Part shown: positions 10,773 through 19,685 of the stretch, piece after piece
Numbering within the stretch: the first letter of the stretch is position 1
Layout: the number at the start of each line of letters is the position of its first letter
NCBI RefSeq assembly: GCF_003286085.1
Contig: NW_020825327.1
Coordinates: forward strand, 620,001 to 684,000
DNA: 64,000 nucleotides
Direction of reading: 5' to 3'
Origin: Drosophila persimilis
Lineage: Eukaryota; Arthropoda; Insecta; Diptera; Drosophilidae
The notes under the pieces: generated by a model
What the model saw: only the letters and a program-made list of their open reading frames with translations
What the model was told of the DNA's origin: nothing
Database searches by the model: none
Made by a program: the position numbers and the translations under genes

Positions 10773-11090
10773 TCTGGTCTGATGAGCTCGTGAGTTGGGT
10801 CAAAGGGGGCCTAGCTGAGGCCACCGGACGGGTCGCAGGTTGCGGATAGCGAACGACCTACCTATATACAGGTCATATAGGTAGGTCAGCTGCGAATAAT
10901 CGGACATCCCTAGGGAGAGTACCGAAAATAAGCAGCCCCGGACAGCCAGCGGGTGTTCGCGAAGTAGCAACACTGACGATGCGCTTGTGGTGCCGCCTCG
11001 TATAAGTAGCTCACACACTCCCCTATCCCTACACACTACCTACCCACATCCCAACCCCCCACATTCAGCTCACACCGGGCCGGACTAAGA

Positions 11091-12614
11091 GTGTTATTCG
11101 ACCCGTGCCGAGAGTCAGCCTGGCTGGGGGCCCGGTATATAAAACTAGCCCAGTCGTTAACGGAGAGCTCAGGGACTTGGCAGCCCCCTGTTCTAAGTAT
11201 GCCTTATCCGGGCAACGTGGATCTCTGCCCGGACGGACCGTACCCCTTCTCTGCAGCTCGTGGGAAAAGAATGGAAGAATTTAAAAACAAACAAAATGAG
11301 TCTGGTACTCCCCAAATGCCAACAGGGAGCAATCCCAAACAGGGGAAGGCAGCTGCCCAAAGGCCTGGCCTGATCCGGAAATCAGCAGGGAAAACCTGCG
11401 CGGCGGAAGATGCTAGGGAGAGCCCAAAGGGGTCCCATCCCGGTGTCGGGGTGGGTGGTGAATTGGCTCCCAAAACCGATACCTTGGCAGAGTGGCTATG
11501 CAATCCTGCGGCTGCTCTGCCTGCTGGTAAAGTGGCGGGTGATGAGTCACCATCTACTAGTGTCAAAGCCAAATCTTTTACATATGCCGATAGAAGGAGT
11601 GCTGGCAACATACTCCGTCGGCAGAACGCAAGCCAGATGTCCAGCCCGACGGACAAATGGATTAAGAAGGTTGAGTGGGCCTCGAAGGTGCTGCCGAACT
11701 TTGGCAAGGAAGCACCGAAGAAGGAAGCCCCTCAGCCAAAAAGGCAGCGCTCGCAGGAGACTCCGGGGCCGACACCGAAGCGCTCCAGAGTGCTGCCTAA
11801 CGCATCGCTCGCGCAGATTGCCAGAGAAAGGATGCTGATTGGCGTCCTGGACAAAGGCAGCGTGGACTCCCGGATCCCTAGGAACCAGTGGAAGTGGGTG
11901 GAAGCGGCACTGGCCGACCGCTGCTTCGAGCTGCTGGAAAAGCAGCCTGGACCCCCCCCCCCCGTCTGCAGAGACATGGGCTGGTACCAGGGCTGCATAA
12001 AAATCGTAGCCTGTGAAGATGAGCGCTCCGTACAGCTGTACAAAGCAGCGGTAGCGCAAGTCGGGGAAGTCTACCCAGGGGCGAAGCTCGTCGCTGTAGA
12101 CTGGAGCGAAGTGCCCAGTAGACCAAGGGCGAGAGTCTGGGTGCCCGCCTCCATGAAGGAGCCGGAGCGCATCCTAAAAATGCTGCAAAGATGCAACCCC
12201 CACCTCCCAACAGCGGATTGGAAGGTGGTCAAAGTTGAGACGACACAGGGCCCCACAAACCAGGCGGTGGTCGTCCTCAACAAAGAGTCGCTGGCCCCGA
12301 TTGAGGCTGCCAAAGGCGAGCTCAATTTTGAGTTCAGCTCTGTGACCGTAAAGGTCTACAAGTCGGATGCGGCGGCCGAGGCACGTCCTGTCGACAAGCC
12401 AGTCGAGCAGGACGCTGCCTCGGAGATCGAAGCACCCGACGATCACACAGAGATAGACCCAGAGGGCTACTCCACCGATGGCACGCTGAGATGCGACTTC
12501 GAGGCGATGTGTTGCCACGAGGAAGTCGAGGACGATCCGGATGCCGACATTACAGTGGTGGAGAACACTAAGGATGTCCCTGAGGCTCCTTCAGATCAAT
12601 CTCCACCACTGTAA
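11091..12614 (+). CDS. LOA ORF1 (Gag-like, DUF4780-like), copy 1
   Basis: A 507-codon frame, uninterrupted. The N-terminal half is basic and Pro/Ser/Lys-rich (RNA-binding or nuclear-targeting character). Residues about 290-440 form a globular region (KIVACEDERSVQLYKAAV, YPGAKLVAVDWSEVP, RARVWVPASM) that I recognise as DUF4780-like, found in ORF1 of insect LOA/Jockey-group LINEs. The C-terminus is acidic. ORF1 proteins of this kind coat the element RNA. A downstream in-frame ATG at 11199 (MPYPGNVDLCPDG) is an alternative start. The stop overlaps the ORF2 start by 41 bp. Copy 2 lacks about 330 bp of this frame. Confidence 0.8.
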   Translation: MLFDPCRESAWLGARYIKLAQSLTESSGTWQPPVLSMPYPGNVDLCPDGPYPFSAARGKRMEEFKNKQNESGTPQMPTGSNPKQGKAAAQRPGLIRKSAGKTCAAEDARESPKGSHPGVGVGGELAPKTDTLAEWLCNPAAALPAGKVAGDESPSTSVKAKSFTYADRRSAGNILRRQNASQMSSPTDKWIKKVEWASKVLPNFGKEAPKKEAPQPKRQRSQETPGPTPKRSRVLPNASLAQIARERMLIGVLDKGSVDSRIPRNQWKWVEAALADRCFELLEKQPGPPPPVCRDMGWYQGCIKIVACEDERSVQLYKAAVAQVGEVYPGAKLVAVDWSEVPSRPRARVWVPASMKEPERILKMLQRCNPHLPTADWKVVKVETTQGPTNQAVVVLNKESLAPIEAAKGELNFEFSSVTVKVYKSDAAAEARPVDKPVEQDAASEIEAPDDHTEIDPEGYSTDGTLRCDFEAMCCHEEVEDDPDADITVVENTKDVPEAPSDQSPPL

Positions 12615-12999
12615 AGCAGCATCCGCTGCTCTTATACTCCGCCTCGAAGAGAGCGGAGCAGACGTAGCCCTGATCCAGGAACCTTGGATAGTGGGAGACA
12701 AGGTTTGTGGACTAGGGTCGAAGGAGTACAAGATAATTGTAGCTCAACATGAAGGTAAAACCCGCACCTGCATTCTCGCCAGAAAGCACCTTAATATCTT
12801 TCTGCTCCATAATTATAGCGATAGCGACAACACGGCGGCAAGCCTAGAGCTGAAAGGGACACATCTAAGGCTGATGTCGTCCTACATGGCCCATGAGGGA
12901 AACGATCCTCCCAACGACCTTGTTCGCAAACTAGCCAGCGACAGCGAAAGGTCGGACAGAGACCTGCTAATAGGTTACGATGCCAACGCTCACTACACC
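12574..12999 (+). pseudogene. LOA ORF2 endonuclease N-terminus, copy 1 (interrupted)
   Basis: ATG at 12574 gives MSLRLLQINLHHCKAA, a typical endonuclease start (Asn box). It is followed by DVALIQEPWIV (Glu box) and DLLIGYDANAHYT. At 12999 the Osvaldo-like element interrupts the domain, and the frame then runs 63 bp into the LTR before stopping. The domain resumes at 32499 with QWGSTDTN. Start choice: it overlaps the ORF1 end, and copy 2 has the same ATG. Confidence 0.85.
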
Positions 13000-13361
13000 T
13001 GTGACGCCCAGCGCCAGGAAAACCAAGCGCCGGCGCCACAAACACCAAACCAACCTCAATAGAATCACCAAGACAAGCCATGAAGATTATAAAATAAGTA
13101 TTAGTAGGATAAGTAGAACATAAGCGACAATACATGAAGACCTGCCACAGAATAAAAGAAATATAAATAAACAAACAATACAAACAAACAAACCACAGCT
13201 GAGCCCCACCAATGGTCCCGTAGCACAGCCAGCCACGGGCACACCCCCAGCTGACCGGACCAAGTGTGGCCGGGCACACTATCAGCCGGCCCGTGCAAAC
13301 GCGTTAGGGCCCCGCAGCACAACGCGCTAGGGACAGACCGTAAGATCAGCCGCGTTTTGGG

Positions 13362-13397
13362 AATAAAAGGAGCTCCGCCAGAGCGATCAGCATCAGT
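13362..13397 (+). promoter_or_regulatory. Predicted LTR promoter (TATA-like box and initiator), 5' LTR
   Basis: AATAAAAG at 13362-13369 is followed about 31 bp later by ATCAGTTCG at 13392-13400, whose TCAGT matches the arthropod initiator. The same pair occurs in the 3' LTR (31323 and 31354). If used, U3 would be about 390 bp. The repeat array would then lie inside the transcribed R/U5 part, present at both RNA ends. Confidence 0.55.
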
Positions 13398-13467
13398 TCG
13401 GCTCCGGCCAGTGGAGAGGTAAGCATCAGCAGCAGCCACCAGCAGACCCAGCGATCCTCCCATCCTC

Positions 13468-14380
13468 CTCGGAGTGCATTAAACCTCCGCCTCCCTTCTT
13501 CTCCTCGGAGCGCATTCACCCTCCGCAACATTAATTCTCCTCGGAGCGCATTCACCCTCCGCAACATTTACTTCTCCTCGGAGCGCATTAACCCTCCGCA
13601 ACATTTCTTCTCCTCGGAGCGCATTAACCCTCCGCAACATTAATTCTCCTCGGAGCGCATTAACCCTCCGCAACATTTACTTCTCCTCGGAGCGCATTAA
13701 CCCTCCGCAACATTAATTCTCCTCGGAGCGCATTCACCCTCCGCAACATTTCTTCTCCTCGGAGCGCATTCACCCTCCGCAACATTTACTTCCCCTCGGA
13801 GCGCATTAACCCTCCGCAACATTAATTCTCCTCGGAGCGCATTCACCCTCCGCAACATTTAATTCGCCTCGGAGCGCATTAACCCTCCGCAACATTAATT
13901 TTCCTCGGAGCGCATTCACCCTCCGCAACATTTACTTCCCCCTCGGAGCGCATTAACCCTCCGCAACATTAATTCTCCTCGGAGCGCATTCACCCTCCGC
14001 AACATTTAATTCGCCTCGGAGCGCATTAACCCTCCGCAACATTAATTCTCCTCGGAGCGCATTCACCCTCCGCAACATTTACTTCTCCTCGGAGCGCATT
14101 AACCCTCCGCAACATTTCTTCTCCTCGGAGCGCATTAACCCTCCGCAACATTAATTCTCCTCGGAGCGCATTCACCCTCCGCAACATTTACTTCTCCTCG
14201 GAGCGCATTAACCCTCCGCAACATTTAATTCGCCTCGGAGCGCATTCGTCCTCCGCAACATTACCCCCCCCCCTCGGAGCGCATTAACCCTCCGCAACCT
14301 TTAATTCTTCTCGGAGCGCATTAACCCTCCTCCACAGAATCACTCCTCGGAGCGCAGTAGCCCTCCGCAACACCCTTCCC
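13468..14380 (+). repeat. LTR tandem array, about 24 units of 36-37 bp (5' LTR)
   Basis: The unit is approximately CTCCTCGGAGCGCATTAACC followed by CTCCGCAACATTAATT. The blocks CGGAG and CTCCG are almost invariant and complementary; the spacers vary (CATTAACC or CATTCACC; linkers ATTAATT, ATTTACTT, ATTTCTT, ATTTAATTCG). Units at the two edges are degenerate. On the minus strand the array reads as an open frame (MLRRVNALRGE repeated), which I regard as incidental. Confidence 0.93.
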
Positions 14381-14525
14381 CGCGAAGCACAGACGACCTC
14401 CGTCGATCCGGCCAGACGACTCCCCGGCCCCGCACGCAACCATCCGCCACGTGCGGCCCAACCGAAGGACGAGCCCGCCGCAAAAAAACACCCGCGCAAC
14501 TACTAAACTTTGCACCATCAAGCAC

Positions 14526-14531
14526 AATAAA
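14526..14531 (+). terminator. Polyadenylation signal in the 5' LTR
   Basis: AATAAA, matched by AATAAA at 32345-32350 in the 3' LTR. It is the most plausible 3' processing signal, 126-150 bp before the LTR end. Confidence 0.55.
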
Positions 14532-14676
14532 TCTAACTCTATCTCTTTTATTACCGATCCCAGCCTGCCTTATTCTTGAACCACGAGACTCTCTTTCAGC
14601 TACCACACCCAGAGATCAAACAAATTTCTGTGGAACCCGGCGCGACGAGCATACCCCGGCCGAAGCGTCGTCACAG

Positions 14677-14691
14677 TGGCGCCCGAGCAGG
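14677..14691 (+). other. Primer-binding site, tRNA-Lys-like
   Basis: TGGCGCCCGAGCAGG begins one base after the LTR end. It closely resembles the complement of the tRNA-Lys(UUU) 3' end, the primer used by Osvaldo- and Ulysses-type elements. Confidence 0.75.
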
Positions 14692-14705
14692 TTGTGGTAG
14701 CATAA

Positions 14706-17700
14706 GAAACATAATCTCAAAGTCAAGATGGCAAAACAATGGATAAACCAAGCAACGAAACTGGAGTTGCAAAACTATTGCGAAGAATTCGGATTGGAGA
14801 AACTGGAGGGACTAGAAACCCAAAAGAAACAACTACTACAATTTTCAGAGAGAACAGACCTCCCAATACATATGCGAGAGAGGCTAGAACAACTAGCAAA
14901 TACCCAAACACGAGGAAAAAGCCCGAGAACCAAGAGCCCAAGGCAACAGTCACCAAAAGGAGGACCACAAAAACCAACAATGGAAGAGAGCCAAGGGGAG
15001 ACCAGGACAGGCAGGAAGAAATCCCTATTTCCAAAACAAATAAAGAAAGGATCGCCAGAAGCAGTAGCGATAATAGAAAAAATACGCAAGTGGGACCTGA
15101 TCTTTACAGGAAAAGGAGGGCTGCTAGAATTCCTGAGCAGGATGGAGGAATTAGCAGAAACCTACGGGGTAGAACCGGACCACCTCGTATTCACAATGCC
15201 GATAATCCTGGAAGAAAGCGCACTAGACTGGTGGCACACAAAACCAGCGCCAATCACATCATGGGAGGATGCAAAGGTCGGACTAAAAGAGAACTTCATA
15301 TCCCCCAGATACCAAGAGGAGCTGGCAAAACAAGTGGCAGAGCGAAAACAAGAGGAAACAGAACCAGTTCGAGACTATATCCAAGAAATAAGGAAGTTAA
15401 TGAGGTTCGGAACCTACACAGAGCAGGAAAAACTGGAAATAATATACCAGAACTGCCGGCTGCCGCTTAAATTATACGTGAAGAGGAGAGAATTCCAAAC
15501 GCTGTCCGAATTCATGATCATCACAGAGGAATTCGAAAAAATTGAGACAGATGCCGGACTCTCAAAAATTACAGGGCGCCAATGGAACTATCCACAAAAC
15601 GACCAGCCAGCTTGGCAAAGGACCCAATACCGACAAAGGAAATGCCAAAGATGTGGCAACTATGGGCACGAGGCCCGAACATGCAACAGGGAACCCGTAC
15701 TGTACTGCTGGACCTGCAACAAACAAGGAGTACGCACAATAGACTGCTGCAGAAAACAAACGGAAAACACACAGGGCGCAGGAACAACCCGCGAACCTCC
15801 TGTGGCCCAAAACCAGCGGAGCGGGACAACACACAACTGATATTTAACAAGAACCAGCTTTTAGGACGGGCCAGGATCGGATCACAACTGATGGATGTAA
15901 TCATCGATACAGGGGCAACAAGATGCATGATAAACGAAAAGACGGCCGAAAAACTAAAAGAGGAAGGTATCGAAGGAGTGGAAAACAGATTAATCCGGCT
16001 AGCGGATGGAAGCACTCGGAGAACAACACGGAGAATCCAACTAACGGTAGAACTAGGGGGAAAAGAGACCAACCAATCATTCCTAATCATGACAGGGGTC
16101 CCAGATACCCCCATACTAGGAATGGAATTTTTAAAGGATGCAGGCACATCAATAACGTGTGGAGAAGCCACGGTAAACTTCAACAGGGAACCAAACCCAA
16201 ACAGAAAGGAGGAAAACGCAAGAAACTCAGTAACAGAACCGACGGACGAAGAAATCGAAAAATGGATTAAAACAGAGGTACAAAAATCCAACACGCTGGA
16301 AGGGGTGAGCAATGTTACGAAACATCGGATATTCCTGAAAGATGACAGACCAGTCAAACAGAGGTATTACCCAAGAAACCCAGCACAAATGGAAATCATC
16401 AACAAAGAGATCAACGAGCTCATAAAGCAAGATCTAATAGAACCATCACACAGCCCATACAGCTCGCCGATTGTTCTCATAAAAAAGAAAACCGGAGATT
16501 GGAGGGTCTGCGTGGATTACCGACTGTTAAACGAAAAAACAGAGAAGGACGCATACCCACTACCACGGATGGACTTTATTCTAAATCAGCTTAAAGAGGC
16601 TAAATACATTAGCACGCTCGTCTTAAAGTCAGGGTATTGGCAAATCCCAATGGAAAAACAGAGCCGACCCTACACAGCCTTTACAGCTCCAGGGCGAGGA
16701 TTGTACCAATGGAAGGTCATGCCATTCGGACTCGCAACAGCACCGGCTACGTTCCAAAGAGCCCTAGACTCGGTAATCGGACCGGACATGGAACCATTCG
16801 CTTTCGCATACCTAGACGACATAATCGTAATTGGGCGGACGAAAGTGGAACACATGCAAAAACTAAAAACGGTATTCGAACGGCTACGGACAGCAAACCT
16901 ACGCATTAACGCAGCAAAATGTCATTTCTTTCAAAAGAAACTGAAATACCTAGGACACATGGTAAGCGAGGAAGGAATTCACACAGACCCAGATAAAGTA
17001 GCGGCCATTAAAGAACTCACCGCACCAACTACACTGAAACAACTGCATAGTTTTTTGGGCCTGGCGTCTTGGTACCGCAGATTCGTACCAGCGTACACCG
17101 AACGGGCAAAAGCGCTACAAGACCTTCTCAAAAAGGGGCAAAAATTTGAGTGGGGCGAAGCACAGGAGAACAGCTTCCAAGACCTAAAGCTGTGTCTAAC
17201 GGAAGCGCCAATATTAGCATGCCCGGACTTCAGGAAAACATTCATACTGCAAACAGACGCAAGCGACTGCGGCCTAGGTGCAGTGTTGACCCAGGAAGAT
17301 GCAGACGGAGAACATGTAATTTCCTACGCAAGCCGCAAGCTCAAAAGCGAGGAAACGAAATACTCCGCAACAGAAAAAGAATGCCTAGCCATCTACTGGG
17401 GGATACACAAGATGAGGATGTACCTAGAAGGCTACCAATTTATCGTAGTTACGGATCACCTAGCCCTCAAATGGTTAAATTCCATCGAAAGCCCATCCGG
17501 ACGAGTAGCAAGATGGGCATTGGGACTGCAACCGTTCTCATTCGAAATACGATATCGGAAAGGCAAGCTGAACGCAGTGGCGGACGGACTCTCCCGCTTA
17601 CCACGCGAAGAAACCCGAATAGCAGAAATCGTAGAATGCGCTTGGTATCAAAACAAATGGAACCAAGTAGAGATGACACCAGAAAAAGCTACGGACTATG

Positions 17701-18550
17701 CCATAAAACACGGCCGATTATACCGACACATACCAAGCCAAGACGATGAAGACGACCAACCCTGGAAACTGTGCGTTCCAAAACAAGAGCGACAGAGGGT
17801 ACTAACCGAAAACCACACAAACCCAACCGCCGGACATCTCGGGATCAGACGCACGAAAATCCGAATAAGGCTGCGATATTTTTGGCCAGGGCTAAGCAGA
17901 GACGTAACACGATTCGTCCGAACATGCGAAAGCTGCCAAAAATTTAAGGTATCGCAACAGGCAGCGGCTGGCAAAATGCTCACCAAAATCGCAAACGCAC
18001 CATGGGAAACAATATGCGTCGATTTCGTGGGACCACTGCCAAGATCGCCGCGCGGCAACACCGCACTAATCGTATTTATCGATAAATTTTCGAAATGGGT
18101 GGAGGTCACACCGGCAAGAAGCGCAACGGCGGACACATTCCTAAAGGCGTTCAGAGAAAAAATACTGGCGAGGGGAGGTGCACCAAAGCGAGTGATCTCA
18201 GACAACGGCGTACAATTTACAAGCAGAAAGACGAAACAGGTAATGAAAACGTGGGGCATCACCCAACAATTCACGGCACCATACACACCACAAGAAAACC
18301 CAACCGAACGAGCGAACCGAACACTAAAGACAATGATCGCACAATTCGCGGGAGGGAAACACAACAAATGGGACGAACAACTACCCGAACTAACCCTAGC
18401 GATAAATAGCAGCAAGTCTGAATCAACAGGGTTTAGCCCGGCATACCTGATATTCGGGAGAGAACTTAGACTACCGGGCAACCTATTTGACGAGGTAACA
18501 CTAGGGTCAGGGTTCAACAATCAAACAAACCAAGAAAGCACCGACAAACG
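14706..18550 (+). repeat. Tandem gag-pol unit 1 (3,845 bp)
   Basis: First of four direct repeats. The repeat boundary is the shared hexamer GAAACA: at 14706 in the leader and at 18551, 22396 and 26241 at the junctions. It also occurs at 29919, where pol runs on to its natural end. The hexamer is therefore the microhomology at which the end of one unit joins the leader of the next. Confidence 0.95.
14728..15840 (+). CDS. gag: Gag, unit 1 (Osvaldo-like Gypsy)
   Basis: A 370-codon frame starting MAKQWINQATKL. A basic, Ser/Lys/Pro-rich linker (about residues 55-105) is followed by a capsid-like core with FLSRMEELAETYGV, ALDWWHTKP and YIQEIRKLMRFG. The C-terminus has a CCHC knuckle (CQRCGNYGHEARTC) and a second Cys pair (CWTCNKQG), typical of nucleocapsid. 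It overlaps the pol frame by about 260 bp, and pol lies in the -1 phase. Gypsy elements of this kind are known to reach pol by ribosomal frameshifting. Confidence 0.88.
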   Translation: MAKQWINQATKLELQNYCEEFGLEKLEGLETQKKQLLQFSERTDLPIHMRERLEQLANTQTRGKSPRTKSPRQQSPKGGPQKPTMEESQGETRTGRKKSLFPKQIKKGSPEAVAIIEKIRKWDLIFTGKGGLLEFLSRMEELAETYGVEPDHLVFTMPIILEESALDWWHTKPAPITSWEDAKVGLKENFISPRYQEELAKQVAERKQEETEPVRDYIQEIRKLMRFGTYTEQEKLEIIYQNCRLPLKLYVKRREFQTLSEFMIITEEFEKIETDAGLSKITGRQWNYPQNDQPAWQRTQYRQRKCQRCGNYGHEARTCNREPVLYCWTCNKQGVRTIDCCRKQTENTQGAGTTREPPVAQNQRSGTTHN

Positions 18551-19685
18551 GAAACATAATATCAAAGTCAAGATGGCAAAACAATGGATAAACCAAGCAA
18601 CGAAACTGGAGTTGCAAAACTATTGCGAAGAATTCGGATTGGAGAAACTGGAGGGACTAGAAACCCAAAAGAAACAACTACTACAATTTTCAGAGAGAAC
18701 AGACCTCCCAATACATATGCGAGAGAGGCTAGAACAACTAGCAAATACCCAAACACGAGGAAAAAGCCCGAGAACCAAGAGCCCAAGGCAACAGTCACCA
18801 AAAGGAGGACCACAAAAACCAACAATGGAAGAGAGCCAAGGGGAGACCAGGACAGGCAGGAAGAAATCCCTATTTCCAAAACAAATAAAGAAAGGATCGC
18901 CAGAAGCAGTAGCGATAATAGAAAAAATACGCAAGTGGGAGCTGATCTTTACAGGAAAAGGAGGGCTGCTAGAATTCCTGAGCAGGATGGAGGAATTAGC
19001 AGAAACCTACGGGGTAGAACCGGACCACCTCGTATTCGCAATGCCGATAATCCTGGAAGAAAGCGCACTAGACTGGTGGCACACAAAACCAGCGCCAATC
19101 ACATCATGGGAGGATGCAAAGGTCGGACTAAAAGAGAACTTCATATCCCCCAGATACCAAGAGGAGCTGGCAAAACAAGTGGCAGAGCGAAAACAAGAGG
19201 AAACAGAACCAGTTCGAGACTATATCCAAGAAATAAGGAAGTTAATGAGGTTCGGAACCTACACAGAGCAGGAAAAACTGGAAATAATATACCAGAACTG
19301 CCGGCTGCCGCTTAAATTATACGTGAAGAGGAGAGAATTCCAAACGCTGTCCGAATTCATGATCATCACAGAGGAATTCGAAAAAATTGAGACAGATGCC
19401 GGACTCTCAAAAATTACAGGGCGCCAATGGAACTATCCACAAAACGACCAGCCAGCTTGGCAAAGGACCCAATACCGACAAAGGAAATGCCAAAGATGTG
19501 GCAACTATGGGCACGAGGCCCGAACATGCAACAGGGAACCCGTACTGTACTGCTGGACCTGCAACAAACAAGGAGTACGCACAATAGACTGCTGCAGAAA
19601 ACAAACGGAAAACACACAGGGCGCAGAAACAACCCGCGAACCTCCTGTGGCCCAAAACCAGCGGAGCGGGACAACACACAACTGA
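15582..19685 (+). CDS. pol: Pol of unit 1 running in frame into Gag of unit 2
   Basis: One open frame of 1,367 codons. In order: retropepsin-like protease (DVIIDTGATRCMI, about residues 104-116), reverse transcriptase (WRVCVDYRLLN; YLDDIIVIG), RNase H (ILQTDASDCGLGAVLTQ), zinc-binding integrase start (GHLGIRRTKIRIRLRYFWPG), and integrase core (CVDFVGPLP, VISDNGVQF, ENPTERANRTLK). The protein then crosses the tandem junction (KRKHNIKVKMAKQW) and reads the complete next Gag, stopping at the normal Gag stop. Protease, RT, RNase H and integrase copy the element and insert it. The join to Gag is a product of the tandem repeat and is not expected in a normal element. Confidence 0.9.
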   Translation: MELSTKRPASLAKDPIPTKEMPKMWQLWARGPNMQQGTRTVLLDLQQTRSTHNRLLQKTNGKHTGRRNNPRTSCGPKPAERDNTQLIFNKNQLLGRARIGSQLMDVIIDTGATRCMINEKTAEKLKEEGIEGVENRLIRLADGSTRRTTRRIQLTVELGGKETNQSFLIMTGVPDTPILGMEFLKDAGTSITCGEATVNFNREPNPNRKEENARNSVTEPTDEEIEKWIKTEVQKSNTLEGVSNVTKHRIFLKDDRPVKQRYYPRNPAQMEIINKEINELIKQDLIEPSHSPYSSPIVLIKKKTGDWRVCVDYRLLNEKTEKDAYPLPRMDFILNQLKEAKYISTLVLKSGYWQIPMEKQSRPYTAFTAPGRGLYQWKVMPFGLATAPATFQRALDSVIGPDMEPFAFAYLDDIIVIGRTKVEHMQKLKTVFERLRTANLRINAAKCHFFQKKLKYLGHMVSEEGIHTDPDKVAAIKELTAPTTLKQLHSFLGLASWYRRFVPAYTERAKALQDLLKKGQKFEWGEAQENSFQDLKLCLTEAPILACPDFRKTFILQTDASDCGLGAVLTQEDADGEHVISYASRKLKSEETKYSATEKECLAIYWGIHKMRMYLEGYQFIVVTDHLALKWLNSIESPSGRVARWALGLQPFSFEIRYRKGKLNAVADGLSRLPREETRIAEIVECAWYQNKWNQVEMTPEKATDYAIKHGRLYRHIPSQDDEDDQPWKLCVPKQERQRVLTENHTNPTAGHLGIRRTKIRIRLRYFWPGLSRDVTRFVRTCESCQKFKVSQQAAAGKMLTKIANAPWETICVDFVGPLPRSPRGNTALIVFIDKFSKWVEVTPARSATADTFLKAFREKILARGGAPKRVISDNGVQFTSRKTKQVMKTWGITQQFTAPYTPQENPTERANRTLKTMIAQFAGGKHNKWDEQLPELTLAINSSKSESTGFSPAYLIFGRELRLPGNLFDEVTLGSGFNNQTNQESTDKRKHNIKVKMAKQWINQATKLELQNYCEEFGLEKLEGLETQKKQLLQFSERTDLPIHMRERLEQLANTQTRGKSPRTKSPRQQSPKGGPQKPTMEESQGETRTGRKKSLFPKQIKKGSPEAVAIIEKIRKWELIFTGKGGLLEFLSRMEELAETYGVEPDHLVFAMPIILEESALDWWHTKPAPITSWEDAKVGLKENFISPRYQEELAKQVAERKQEETEPVRDYIQEIRKLMRFGTYTEQEKLEIIYQNCRLPLKLYVKRREFQTLSEFMIITEEFEKIETDAGLSKITGRQWNYPQNDQPAWQRTQYRQRKCQRCGNYGHEARTCNREPVLYCWTCNKQGVRTIDCCRKQTENTQGAETTREPPVAQNQRSGTTHN

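Larger units (their letters stand above)
13000..14675 (+). repeat. 5' LTR of the Osvaldo-like element
   Basis: 1,676 bp, beginning TGTGACGCCC and ending CGTCGTCACA. It contains a TATA-like box, an initiator, a 36-37-bp tandem array (13468-14380) and a polyadenylation signal AATAAA at 14526-14531. It is longer than the 3' LTR mainly because of four extra repeat units. Confidence 0.93.

Noticed and set aside
10773-10860. CTGATGAG at the LOA 5' end, matching the core of a hammerhead ribozyme; also a possible HDV-like fold as reported for some R2/LOA LINEs
   Set aside because: No GAAA box with flanking stems follows within a sensible distance, and I could not build the paired stems of an HDV-like fold by hand. 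A covariance-model search would decide.
13346-13676. Minus-strand open frames made of MLRRVNALRGE repeats (also 31307-31637)
   Set aside because: Simply the translation of the 36-37-bp LTR array; no start context, no conservation beyond the repeat.
13468-14380. CRISPR-like array of regularly spaced repeats
   Set aside because: Repeats are contiguous with 5-10-base linkers and no unique spacers. They lie inside a retrotransposon LTR in a eukaryotic setting.
15569-16357. Long minus-strand frames inside the Gypsy units (262 and 274 codons, repeated in each unit)
   Set aside because: They mirror the coding strand of pol and recur only because the unit recurs. The composition is that of an antisense shadow with no recognisable domain.
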